DNA of 22,416 nt from a virus. The stretch spans positions 1-22,416 of IMG/VR virus record IMGVR_UViG_3300006332_000263; one strand, written 5' to 3'. A program made the translations under genes and the position numbers. This document shows positions 1 to 4,516 of the stretch, in pieces. Each line of letters starts with the position of its first letter. The stretch's first letter is position 1. Below the pieces are notes generated by a model. It was not told the origin of the DNA, made no database searches, and saw nothing but the letters and a program-made list of their open reading frames with translations.

Positions 1-102
1 GTTCACCGCTGTACTATTAGGAGCGTAACGTTTTATTACAAATGTGCCGACCTCAACCGATGTTCCTTTATAATAAGAGTATACAAAACAGGATTTCAAT
101 CT

Positions 103-270
103 ATGTTCAACAAAGATCTAACACCAATGTACGACGGAAGAGTTCTAATGAACAAAACCGCAATGCAAGATCCAGTAGTCAAAGCGACACTAGACGCGAT
201 GGCAAAGAGAAATTTTGAACCACAGCGATTAAACGCTTACGGTATTTGGTACATATCAGATAGGCACTAG
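103..270 (+). CDS. Small hypothetical protein, 55 aa
   Basis: I do not recognise this protein. The ATG at 103 opens a 55-residue frame ending in TAG at 268-270, rich in Met, Asp, Lys and Arg, with no membrane segment or signal peptide. An AGGA at 90-93 lies nine bases upstream, and a TATAAT at 69-74 could be a -10 box, although no good -35 is visible. The frame stays open to the window edge. The codons before 103 are full of rare-looking Arg and Cys codons, so I take the internal ATG with its Shine-Dalgarno as the start. The putative structured RNA begins immediately after its stop. It may be a small phage accessory protein; the chance of a spurious ORF is real. Confidence 0.45.
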   Translation: MFNKDLTPMYDGRVLMNKTAMQDPVVKATLDAMAKRNFEPQRLNAYGIWYISDRH

Positions 271-455
271 GTGCCTTGGGCGTACATCTCGACAGCGGAA
301 GCATTACCGCGTTAAAAGTCCAATTGTTGTAAGTCCCAATCAGCTGAGTCGGGCACGGGTAAGCGACCCCAGAGGAAAATGCTTTTTAAATCGAACCTCC
401 GACTCGACCACTTCACAAACTGTCCCCTTTGTAGTGTTAGGGGGCAGTTTTTTTA
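271..455 (+). ncRNA. Candidate structured non-coding RNA
   Basis: No plausible gene lies between the stop at 270 and the gene at 487. The stretch is dense in complementary segments: GTGCC 271-275 with GGCAC 352-356; TTGGG 276-280 with CCCAA 335-339; GCGG 295-298 with CCGC 307-310; GGGT 357-360 with ACCC 366-369; GAGG 372-375 with CCTC 396-399; and GAGTCGG 346-352 with CCGACTC 399-405. The last helix is seven base pairs and is followed by GACCA, recalling a tRNA acceptor, but only 60 bases separate its ends and no D, anticodon or T arms can be drawn. It conflicts partly with the first helix, so two conformations are possible. The strand follows from the downstream terminator. It could be a free small RNA or a leader controlling the gene at 487. 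The family is unknown to me. Confidence 0.45.
417..454 (+). terminator. Intrinsic terminator
   Basis: AAACTG (417-422) pairs with CAGTTT (445-450), continued by a U-G pair and by CCCC (424-427) with GGGG (440-443), around a 12-base loop. The stem runs into an uninterrupted run of seven T (448-454). This is a strong rho-independent terminator for + strand transcription. It ends the candidate RNA at 271 and lies upstream of the next gene. Confidence 0.85.
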
Positions 456-456
456 G

Positions 457-462
457 TATAAT
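457..462 (+). promoter_or_regulatory. Possible -10 box for gene at 487
   Basis: A TATAAT lies directly after the T-run of the terminator and 24 bases before the ATG at 487. No recognisable -35 sits 16-18 bases upstream, where the terminator loop lies, so it would need an activator or a phage-modified polymerase. The assignment is weak. Confidence 0.35.
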
Positions 463-486
463 AGAATCAACAACAAAAAAGCAAAC

Positions 487-738
487 ATGACTTTTCAACC
501 AAGACTCAACCTATCTGGCGACACTGGAGAATATAACGGTTGGGCAGACTGGACAACTTGGAACTGTGCCCTATGGATAGGTGGGGACGAGGGACTATAC
601 AATGAAGCAAGATTTTCTAGATCCTATGGAGAGTTCGTCCAGACTATGCAAGCAATGGGTATGAACAAAACACCAGACGGGGCAGACTGGGACGTAGCAG
701 ACTATGACGAGATGCAGGAGATGATGGATGAACTGTAA
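487..738 (+). CDS. Conserved small phage protein of the GW-TTWN-LW type (DUF7249-like)
   Basis: This 83-residue acidic, aromatic-rich protein contains the segment NGWADWTTWNCALWIGGDEG at residues 17-36. It resembles the NGW-x-N-x-ETWNVALW-x-x-NDEGLY motif I recall from a widespread family of small phage proteins, probably filed as DUF7249; that name is from memory and unchecked. The C-terminal half is Asp/Glu/Met rich (ADWDVADYDEMQEMMDEL). There are no membrane segments. Function is unknown. It sits just after a strong terminator and has no clear Shine-Dalgarno, only the A-rich AAAAAAGCAAAC leader. The next gene has its own promoter, so this is probably a single-gene transcript. Confidence 0.85.
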   Translation: MTFQPRLNLSGDTGEYNGWADWTTWNCALWIGGDEGLYNEARFSRSYGEFVQTMQAMGMNKTPDGADWDVADYDEMQEMMDEL

Positions 739-767
739 ACAATTGTTACAGAGGGGCATAAATACCA

Positions 768-795
768 TTGATGCCCTTCTCATACCTGCTATAAT
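768..795 (+). promoter_or_regulatory. Sigma70-type promoter with extended -10
   Basis: TTGATG (768-773), a 16-base spacer and TATAAT (790-795) preceded by TG at 787-788 make a near-consensus extended -10 promoter. It lies 25 bases before the ATG at 821. Host sigma70-type recognition implies early or middle expression of the two genes 821-1137. Confidence 0.7.
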
Positions 796-820
796 GAGTA
801 CATACCACAAAGGAGCAAAC

Positions 821-1009
821 ATGACTACTTGGGCAATCCAACCTTCACACTTCGGTAACGAAGTTAAGATATGGGCAGACGTATTCCACGCTGATCACTT
901 CGCAGAAGCAAAACGTCAAGCACTTAGACAGGCAGAATTGCTAGGCGAACCAATCACAATTTGGAAAGTCGGTACAATCTCTGAGTTCAAGTGGATGGAG
1001 GTTAAGTAA
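821..1009 (+). CDS. Small hypothetical protein, 62 aa
   Basis: I do not recognise this protein. The ATG at 821 is chosen over an in-frame ATG at 728 because it follows a Shine-Dalgarno AAAGGAG at 809-815 and the promoter at 768-795, and because the codons before it would overlap the previous gene's end and the promoter. The protein is soluble-looking, with a helical middle (HFAEAKRQALRQAELLG) between two beta-like segments (EVKIWADVF and PITIWKVGT). This suggests a small alpha/beta fold. The next gene starts inside its stop codon (TAATG), so the two are translationally coupled. Confidence 0.75.
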   Translation: MTTWAIQPSHFGNEVKIWADVFHADHFAEAKRQALRQAELLGEPITIWKVGTISEFKWMEVK

Positions 1010-1137
1010 TGGACAACACCACATACGACCTTCTACTTAATGACAAGTTCATACGCCAGCACTTCGTCATCGTCACATTAGAAGATGAAGACGAGGACGA
1101 TGGGAGACTATTCCCGAAAGATGCACCAATCGGTTAA
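1009..1137 (+). CDS. Small acidic hypothetical protein, 42 aa
   Basis: The ATG at 1009-1011 shares bases with the TAA of the preceding gene (TAATG). The 42-residue product has a run of acidic residues in the middle (LEDEDEDDGR) and no recognisable domain. Coupling to the 62-aa gene, a stop just before a strong terminator and the shared promoter argue that it is a real second gene of a two-gene transcript. Its role is unknown; an acidic stretch like this could mimic nucleic acid or bind cations, but that is speculation. Confidence 0.55.
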   Translation: MDNTTYDLLLNDKFIRQHFVIVTLEDEDEDDGRLFPKDAPIG

Positions 1138-1145
1138 GGCACTAT

Positions 1146-1166
1146 CCCCCCCTAGGGGGGTTTTTT
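1146..1166 (+). terminator. Intrinsic terminator with C7-TA-G6 palindrome
   Basis: Seven C (1146-1152), TA, and six G (1155-1160) are followed by six T (1161-1166). The hairpin is pure G-C with a minimal loop and sits nine bases after the stop at 1137. It closes the 821-1137 transcript. Confidence 0.85.
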
Positions 1167-1239
1167 ATATCCGCCTGCTAAGCTTAACATCCATACGCTT
1201 TCTAAGCTATAAAGTCTTGCATGAGCGAGCGTGATATAA

Positions 1240-1247
1240 AATAAATA
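1240..1247 (+). promoter_or_regulatory. Possible late promoter element AATAAATA
   Basis: AATAAATA differs by one base from the T4 late promoter TATAAATA found exactly elsewhere in the window, and it ends 22 bases before the ATG at 1270. A TATAAA at 1235-1240 overlaps it and offers a sigma70-like alternative, but no -35 is well spaced. The surrounding 1170-1269 gap is otherwise A/T-rich and empty. Confidence 0.35.
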
Positions 1248-1269
1248 ATTTTTCAAAAAATTTTTCCCT

Positions 1270-1449
1270 ATGAAAACATTCGACGTAGAGACCACAGTAA
1301 CATATAAGCAGTGGATCAGAGTACAAGCAGAAGATGAGTATGCTGCCCAGAAACGTGTCAACGACATGGCATGGGATGTAACTGCGATACAATATCAGGT
1401 TATGGAGAAGGCAGAATCCACAGGAACGGTTAGAGACTGCCCAGAGTGA
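1270..1449 (+). CDS. Small hypothetical protein, 59 aa
   Basis: The ATG at 1270 opens 59 codons ending in TGA at 1447-1449. The protein begins with a beta-like segment (MKTFDVETTVTYKQWIRVQA) followed by a helix (EDEYAAQKRVNDMAWDV). This layout resembles small phage proteins built on a beta-strand plus 'EDE-A' helix, but I cannot name a family. There is no strong Shine-Dalgarno in the upstream TTTTTCCCT. The stop overlaps the GTG start of the PPTase-like gene by four bases (GTGA), so the two are probably co-translated. Confidence 0.65.
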   Translation: MKTFDVETTVTYKQWIRVQAEDEYAAQKRVNDMAWDVTAIQYQVMEKAESTGTVRDCPE

Positions 1450-1892
1450 AACCCATATACTCCGATGAAGTAGCGAGCGTTTATCTAACCTCAGATGTAA
1501 AACTCGCCCTAAGAATGTTTCTCTGCAGAGTTCCTCTGAGTTGCAAAGAACCTGTGAGAATGTATTGGAATAAATCAGACACTGCTCATTGTACAGTAGT
1601 TGCAGTAGGTTTCAAAGAACTCGGAGTGGATATAGAGTACATGAGATATAGAAGGTTTGAAGATATTTCAAGACGTTACTTTCATAAGGATGAGATTACT
1701 GATAACATGCATACCTTCTATGAGTTATGGTGTAAGAAAGAAGCATACACCAAGTGGAAGAAAGGAAAGATAGCAAAGTACATGTCTCAGAAGATAGACA
1801 AGGATATGACTCAACTAGTTCCACAATCGAGATATCAGATGATAGAACTAGATGGGTTACCTTACAACATTAGAGGGTATCTATGTTATTGA
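1446..1892 (+). CDS. Sfp-type 4'-phosphopantetheinyl transferase-like protein
   Basis: This 148-residue protein shows the bipartite signature of the Sfp/AcpS superfamily. LGVDIE at residues 59-64 supplies the Mg2+-binding Asp62 and Glu64, and WCKKEAYTK at 95-103 supplies Glu99 and the Lys motif that binds CoA phosphate. An N-x-S segment at 42-44 and VVAVG at 51-55 fit the strand before GVDIE, and SRRYFHKDEI at 75-84 matches the usual 'F-s-x-x-E' stretch. Known members move the phosphopantetheine arm of CoA to a serine of an acyl or peptidyl carrier protein. At 148 aa it is shorter than two-domain Sfp (about 225 aa), and the Asp62-Trp95 spacing of 33 is a little short. The GTG start overlaps the previous stop. 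No carrier-protein gene is visible nearby. The fold is likely; activity is inferred only. Confidence 0.75.
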   Translation: MKPIYSDEVASVYLTSDVKLALRMFLCRVPLSCKEPVRMYWNKSDTAHCTVVAVGFKELGVDIEYMRYRRFEDISRRYFHKDEITDNMHTFYELWCKKEAYTKWKKGKIAKYMSQKIDKDMTQLVPQSRYQMIELDGLPYNIRGYLCY

Positions 1893-1917
1893 CAATGTGT
1901 TGATACTCTGATATAAT
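1889..1917 (+). promoter_or_regulatory. Consensus sigma70 promoter
   Basis: TTGACA (1889-1894), a 17-base spacer and TATAAT (1912-1917) match both hexamers exactly. The -35 overlaps the TGA stop (1890-1892) of the PPTase-like gene. It lies 29 bases before the ATG at 1946 and should drive the three small genes 1946-2536 with host polymerase early in infection. Confidence 0.85.
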
Positions 1918-1945
1918 ATATACTATATACCACTCTCTCCTTTCT

Positions 1946-2122
1946 ATGCAATACGTCTTATTCAACGAACACTTTGACGAAGTAGGTACGTATGACAGTA
2001 TCTACGATCTTCGTAAGTTTCTTTGTGATCGTAAGTATGAATTAGATTGCGATAAGGATATAGGGGATACGTTTGATTACATCAAGCATATCAAGTGGCA
2101 TTTCGATATCAAACAACAATAG
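1946..2122 (+). CDS. Small hypothetical protein, 58 aa
   Basis: The ATG at 1946 follows a consensus promoter closely and opens 58 codons to TAG at 2120-2122. The product is rich in Asp, Tyr, Phe and Lys (MQYVLFNEHF, then a helix DSIYDLRKFLCDRKYEL, then DYIKHIKWHFDIKQQ), with no membrane segment. I recognise no family. Its stop overlaps the Shine-Dalgarno of the next gene by two bases, indicating one operon. It is first in a unit of three small genes, with a CT-rich leader (CACTCTCTCCTTTCT) instead of a Shine-Dalgarno. Confidence 0.7.
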   Translation: MQYVLFNEHFDEVGTYDSIYDLRKFLCDRKYELDCDKDIGDTFDYIKHIKWHFDIKQQ

Positions 2123-2130
2123 GAGGATAC

Positions 2131-2346
2131 ATGTCAGGCGATTGCAAACAACAACCGCATATCTACTATTCAGAGCATGGTAGAAAAACACTCGAAGAGT
2201 ATTATGTCAATAGAATCGAAGCACTCAACGAGGAAGTAGATAGATTAAAAGGTATAGTTGATTACCTTGAAAGCAAAGTTAAAACTCATCATACGATCTT
2301 TACAAATTATGAACTCTCATTTATCAAACGAAGAACTTCTCGTTAG
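2131..2346 (+). CDS. Small coiled-coil protein, 71 aa
   Basis: The ATG at 2131 is preceded by a perfect AGGAGG at 2121-2126, which decides this start over the upstream in-frame ATG at 2095. Residues 29-50 have heptad-spaced Ile, Leu and Val with charged residues between, a short parallel coiled coil, and the tail is basic (FIKRRTSR). An oligomerising or adaptor role is plausible, but no family is recognised. The 3' end overlaps the next gene by 38 bases in another frame. Confidence 0.7.
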   Translation: MSGDCKQQPHIYYSEHGRKTLEEYYVNRIEALNEEVDRLKGIVDYLESKVKTHHTIFTNYELSFIKRRTSR

Positions 2347-2536
2347 ATTAGAAGCACTCGAAGAAAAAGTCAGGAAGTCTAACCTGATGATGAGACGACC
2401 TGGTCATGAGGATTATGAGAAGTTGGTCGATGTTGTATGCGACCACGAAGAAAGAATTTTAAAGGAAGAAGAGGAACTTCAGAAGTGTGCAGAGACTGTC
2501 TCTGAGCTTTCTGAGGCAGAGGATGCGAATTGGTAA
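2309..2536 (+). CDS. Small acidic coiled-coil protein, 75 aa
   Basis: I take the ATG at 2309 (MNSHLSNEELLVRLEALEEK) as the start. An in-frame ATG at 2258 would lie deep inside the preceding gene. The overlap is 38 bases even so. Nearly the whole protein is predicted helical: LLVRLEALEEKVRKS at 10-24 and HEERILKEEEELQKCAETV at 46-64 have heptad leucines and many Glu. It may pair with the coiled-coil product of the overlapping gene. No known family; no enzymatic motif. Confidence 0.7.
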   Translation: MNSHLSNEELLVRLEALEEKVRKSNLMMRRPGHEDYEKLVDVVCDHEERILKEEEELQKCAETVSELSEAEDANW

Positions 2537-2572
2537 AAAATCGCGAATCCTAACCAAAGGGCAAAAATCGCG
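2536..2572 (+). repeat. Short direct repeat AAAAATCGCG
   Basis: AAAAATCGCG occurs at 2536-2545 and again at 2563-2572, with starts 27 bases apart, in the intergenic gap before the gene at 2611. The first copy extends into the palindrome TCGCGA. A protein-binding site pair in front of a late-type promoter is possible. Confidence 0.5.
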
Positions 2573-2581
2573 TCGTTGATC

Positions 2582-2589
2582 TCTAAATA
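2582..2589 (+). promoter_or_regulatory. Possible late promoter TCTAAATA
   Basis: TCTAAATA differs by one base from TATAAATA and lies 21 bases before the ATG at 2611, a distance similar to those of the exact late promoters at gp25 and gp8. It would start transcription of the run of genes 2611-4096. Confidence 0.4.
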
Positions 2590-2610
2590 TTCTATTAGTA
2601 AGTACAAACC

Positions 2611-2826
2611 ATGATAGGACTGGAAGCATTAGAAGGAGAATTCGTTATCCGAGATAACGATGAAATCGTAAGGCTTTCGAGAGTCAGGGATATACCTCCC
2701 TCTTTCGATCATCTGATTAAATTCGCTCCTACCCCTCCAGAACCACCACATGATGTAAATGACCATATGGAGATGGCAAAATATGCAGAGTACTTGCAGG
2801 AGTTAATGACAAGAGAACGCAAATGA
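2611..2826 (+). CDS. Small hypothetical protein, 71 aa
   Basis: This 71-residue protein starts MIGLEALEGEFVIRDNDEIV, a beta-like N-terminus, continues with a Pro-rich middle (FAPTPPEPPHDV) and ends in a helix (EMAKYAEYLQELMTRERK). I do not recognise the family. It overlaps the next gene by four bases (ATGA), and the pair sits upstream of late tail genes, so a late, virion-related role is possible. No Shine-Dalgarno stands out before the ATG. Confidence 0.65.
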   Translation: MIGLEALEGEFVIRDNDEIVRLSRVRDIPPSFDHLIKFAPTPPEPPHDVNDHMEMAKYAEYLQELMTRERK

Positions 2827-3029
2827 CCAAATACGAGTTTGAATACGATTCATGGTTCAGAGATGATATACCAAAGGCACAATACGGAAGTCTTCAGTGT
2901 TGGATAGAGAATGAGAAGACAAAACCTTGGACGAATGCATACGATATGACTATTCATAGTATAATGTATGAGATAGCAGTCAAGAACGGATTACTAACAG
3001 AAGCATATGGCAGTAACCATCACGCCTGA
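2823..3029 (+). CDS. Small hypothetical protein, 68 aa
   Basis: The ATG overlaps the previous stop as ATGA. The 68-residue product is rich in aromatic and acidic residues (YEFEYDSWFRDD, QCWIENEKTKPWTNAYD) and ends in a helix with His-His-Ala. No family is recognised. It overlaps the next gene by 23 bases, making a continuous translational chain 2611-3516. Confidence 0.65.
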   Translation: MTKYEFEYDSWFRDDIPKAQYGSLQCWIENEKTKPWTNAYDMTIHSIMYEIAVKNGLLTEAYGSNHHA

Positions 3030-3516
3030 TGGGACAGCAACGTTCCTTACAGATTTAACTAGACCTAACTTCGCAATGAATGAGACGGTGAGTGCGACAT
3101 GTACAGTTGCATCACCTCAGATATGTAATGTAACCAATGTTACAGCTGCTATACAGGCACCTGCAGTCGAACCCGATCTAGTCATCACTGATGGTACTAC
3201 ATCTGTGAATATAGGAGGATCAATACAGGATCCTTTTGTTGATATCTTCAAATACGTAGATCAAGGGGAATCAGATAAGACACAGACCCCTACAACAATC
3301 GAAAGAGTAATTAATATGCCAGGAGAGAAGATCTACTATGATCTTGAACAAGATGGTACAGTATATGTCAGTAGGTTCTTTGATATTACTGTACAATGGG
3401 AAGCAGGTACTACAGGCAACCTAGTAGCACAGACACCTGCAACATTCGTACTTGAATTGAAGATATATAATGAGTGGGAAGGTATACGTGCCTTCGTTTC
3501 AAATTACTACAATTAA
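3007..3516 (+). CDS. Beta-rich virion-type protein, 169 aa
   Basis: This 169-residue protein is Thr, Val, Asn and Ala rich with few Lys, typical of phage structural beta-sandwich proteins. It opens with MAVTITPDGTATFLTDLTRP, has four Cys-poor beta-like repeats of alternating hydrophobic residues, and ends with a Trp/Tyr/Phe-rich segment (EWEGIRAFVSNYYN). It lies one base upstream of the PAAR spike-tip gene, so a baseplate or tail-spike role is likely by context, but no T4 homologue is evident (it does not resemble gp53 or gp5). The start at 3007 gives a 23-base overlap with the previous gene. Confidence 0.75.
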   Translation: MAVTITPDGTATFLTDLTRPNFAMNETVSATCTVASPQICNVTNVTAAIQAPAVEPDLVITDGTTSVNIGGSIQDPFVDIFKYVDQGESDKTQTPTTIERVINMPGEKIYYDLEQDGTVYVSRFFDITVQWEAGTTGNLVAQTPATFVLELKIYNEWEGIRAFVSNYYN

Positions 3517-3517
3517 A

Positions 3518-3805
3518 ATGCCAGCAGTCACACGAGTCGGAGATGCAGATGTAGCCCATTGTTCTGGAATGTCTAGAGCACAGGGTTCAGGTAACGTCTT
3601 CGCTAATGGTAGACCTATCTCTCGTCAAGGAGATAAGAACACCATTCACTTAAAACCAGGTAATCCATGTCCTCCACACTCTGCTTCTATATCAAGTGGT
3701 AGTTCTACGGTCTTTGTAAATGGCAAAGGTTGTGGTAGAGTAGGAGATGGACTAGGTGGTTGCACATCAGTGGCAGCTGGTTCGTCAAACGTATTCGCAG
3801 GTTAA
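3518..3805 (+). CDS. PAAR-type tail spike tip protein (gp5.4-like)
   Basis: At 95 aa it matches the length of T4 gp5.4. It begins MPAVTRVGDADVAHC, the opening PAAR-type strand, followed by VFANGRPISRQGD (27-39) and a second related segment, VFVNGKGCGRVGDGL (65-79), and closes with another NVFAG. His14, His44, His54 and Cys15, Cys51, Cys81 are candidate metal ligands at the tip. PAAR proteins cap the beta-helical spike trimer and sharpen it for membrane penetration. The ATG at 3518 is chosen over 3470, which would extend back through the previous stop region; it begins one base after the stop at 3516. Confidence 0.88.
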   Translation: MPAVTRVGDADVAHCSGMSRAQGSGNVFANGRPISRQGDKNTIHLKPGNPCPPHSASISSGSSTVFVNGKGCGRVGDGLGGCTSVAAGSSNVFAG

Positions 3806-3810
3806 TTATT

Positions 3811-3951
3811 ATGGCAATGAGATATTCAATGGGTCAACCTACAATTGAGGCTACCCCAAAGAAAACAAGACAGGGTAAAGGACAACATTCAAAGTACTCT
3901 GCTACATCAAGAAATAAAGCAAAGAAGAGGTATCGTGGCCAAGGCAAATAG
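3811..3951 (+). CDS. Small strongly basic protein, 46 aa
   Basis: The 46-residue product begins MAMRYSMGQPTIEATPKK and is then dominated by Lys, Arg, Gln and Ser (KKTRQGKGQHSKYS, NKAKKRYRGQGK). It is very basic with no hydrophobic core, so it is probably disordered, and could bind nucleic acid or an acidic virion surface. No Shine-Dalgarno lies directly before the ATG, which is only five bases after the PAAR stop, so translation is likely coupled. Similar tiny basic proteins sit beside PAAR genes in other cyanophages as I remember, but I cannot confirm this. Confidence 0.65.
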   Translation: MAMRYSMGQPTIEATPKKTRQGKGQHSKYSATSRNKAKKRYRGQGK

Positions 3952-4096
3952 AATTGTAGATGGCAAAAGAAATGCTAACGTTCCCGTAGATATGAGTGAT
4001 CATTTCTACGATCATGGGAATGAATATTGCAGGTATCTTATTACAGATCCACGCTGTGATGCATCACGTAGAAAAAAGTCACAAAAAGAAGTATAA
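3935..4096 (+). CDS. Small hypothetical protein, 53 aa
   Basis: I take the GTG at 3935 (protein MAKANRIVDGKRNANVPVDM) because AGAAGAGG at 3923-3930 is a good Shine-Dalgarno five bases away. The in-frame upstream ATG at 3845 would force a 107-base overlap with the basic protein. The product contains HFYDHGNEYCRYL with several His and Cys and a basic tail (ASRRKKSQKEV); a metal site is conceivable. The TAA stop is part of the late promoter TATAAATA for gp25. It overlaps the previous gene by 17 bases. Confidence 0.55.
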   Translation: MAKANRIVDGKRNANVPVDMSDHFYDHGNEYCRYLITDPRCDASRRKKSQKEV

Positions 4097-4099
4097 ATA
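4092..4099 (+). promoter_or_regulatory. T4-type late promoter for gp25 operon
   Basis: TATAAATA matches the T4 late consensus exactly and lies 27 bases before the GTG of gp25. The stop codon TAA (4094-4096) of the preceding gene is inside it. CTTATAGG at 4112-4119 follows and recurs before gp8; its ATAGG may serve as the ribosome binding site. Confidence 0.75.
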
Positions 4100-4126
4100 T
4101 AAACTAGGTTACTTATAGGCTAGTTT

Positions 4127-4516
4127 GTGGCATTAATATCGAAGTCATTCCGTGACTTCTCGTTGACATTTGAAAAGAACGCAGTGACAAATGATATTTT
4201 GGCACTGAATAATGAATCAGCCATTAAAGAATCAGTTAAAAATATTGTACTCTACAATTTTTACGAGAAACCTTTTGATCCAGCATTCGGTGGTAATGTC
4301 ATCGGATTGTTGTTTGAAAATTATAATGCAAACGACGCTAAAAAAATCAAGAGACGATTAAAAGACGCAATTAATACTTATGAACCACGGGTGGCGGTTT
4401 ATGAGATTAAAACTAAGTTCACTGAAGATCGTAATCATTTAGATGTAAGCATAGCATACGTTATTATGGGTATTCCACCAACTTTCGATTCTATTGATAT
4501 AGTATTTAAACCGTAA
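4127..4516 (+). CDS. 25: Baseplate wedge protein gp25-like
   Basis: This 129-residue protein matches the gp25/TssE-type baseplate family (T4 gp25 is about 132 aa). The characteristic NFYEKPFDPAFGGNV is at residues 44-58 and the EPRV motif at 86-89. In T4, gp25 sits at the heart of the wedge next to gp6 and gp53 and links the baseplate to sheath assembly. The start is GTG at 4127 (MALISK), preceded by CTTATAGG; no ATG lies suitably close. Its stop shares bases with the ATG of gp6 (TAATG), so the two are coupled. In T4 gene 25 lies in a different cluster from 6-7-8; here it leads them. Confidence 0.93.
   Translation: MALISKSFRDFSLTFEKNAVTNDILALNNESAIKESVKNIVLYNFYEKPFDPAFGGNVIGLLFENYNANDAKKIKRRLKDAINTYEPRVAVYEIKTKFTEDRNHLDVSIAYVIMGIPPTFDSIDIVFKP

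Noticed and set aside
1-28. C-terminal end of an upstream gene (frame 2, ending in TAA at 26-28)
   Set aside because: Only eight residues (FTAVLLGA) are visible before the stop; plausible as a gene end but too short to support.
280-311. Glutamine (glnA / downstream-peptide) riboswitch
   Set aside because: GGAAG at 297-301 and the nearby hairpin vaguely recall these cyanophage riboswitches, but the rest of the conserved core is not found.
346-410. Possible tRNA, tmRNA or permuted tmRNA
   Set aside because: The GAGTCGG/CCGACTC helix and GACCA tail look acceptor-like, but only 60 bases lie inside, no GGTTCGA T-arm is present on the + strand, no anticodon arm can be drawn and no tag-peptide frame is seen. 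The minus strand has GGTTCGA but no matching T-stem.
272-489. Long open frame through the structured RNA into the next gene's start
   Set aside because: It has no usable start codon, reads through the terminator and T-run, and encodes an Arg/Ser-rich sequence with no gene-like pattern.
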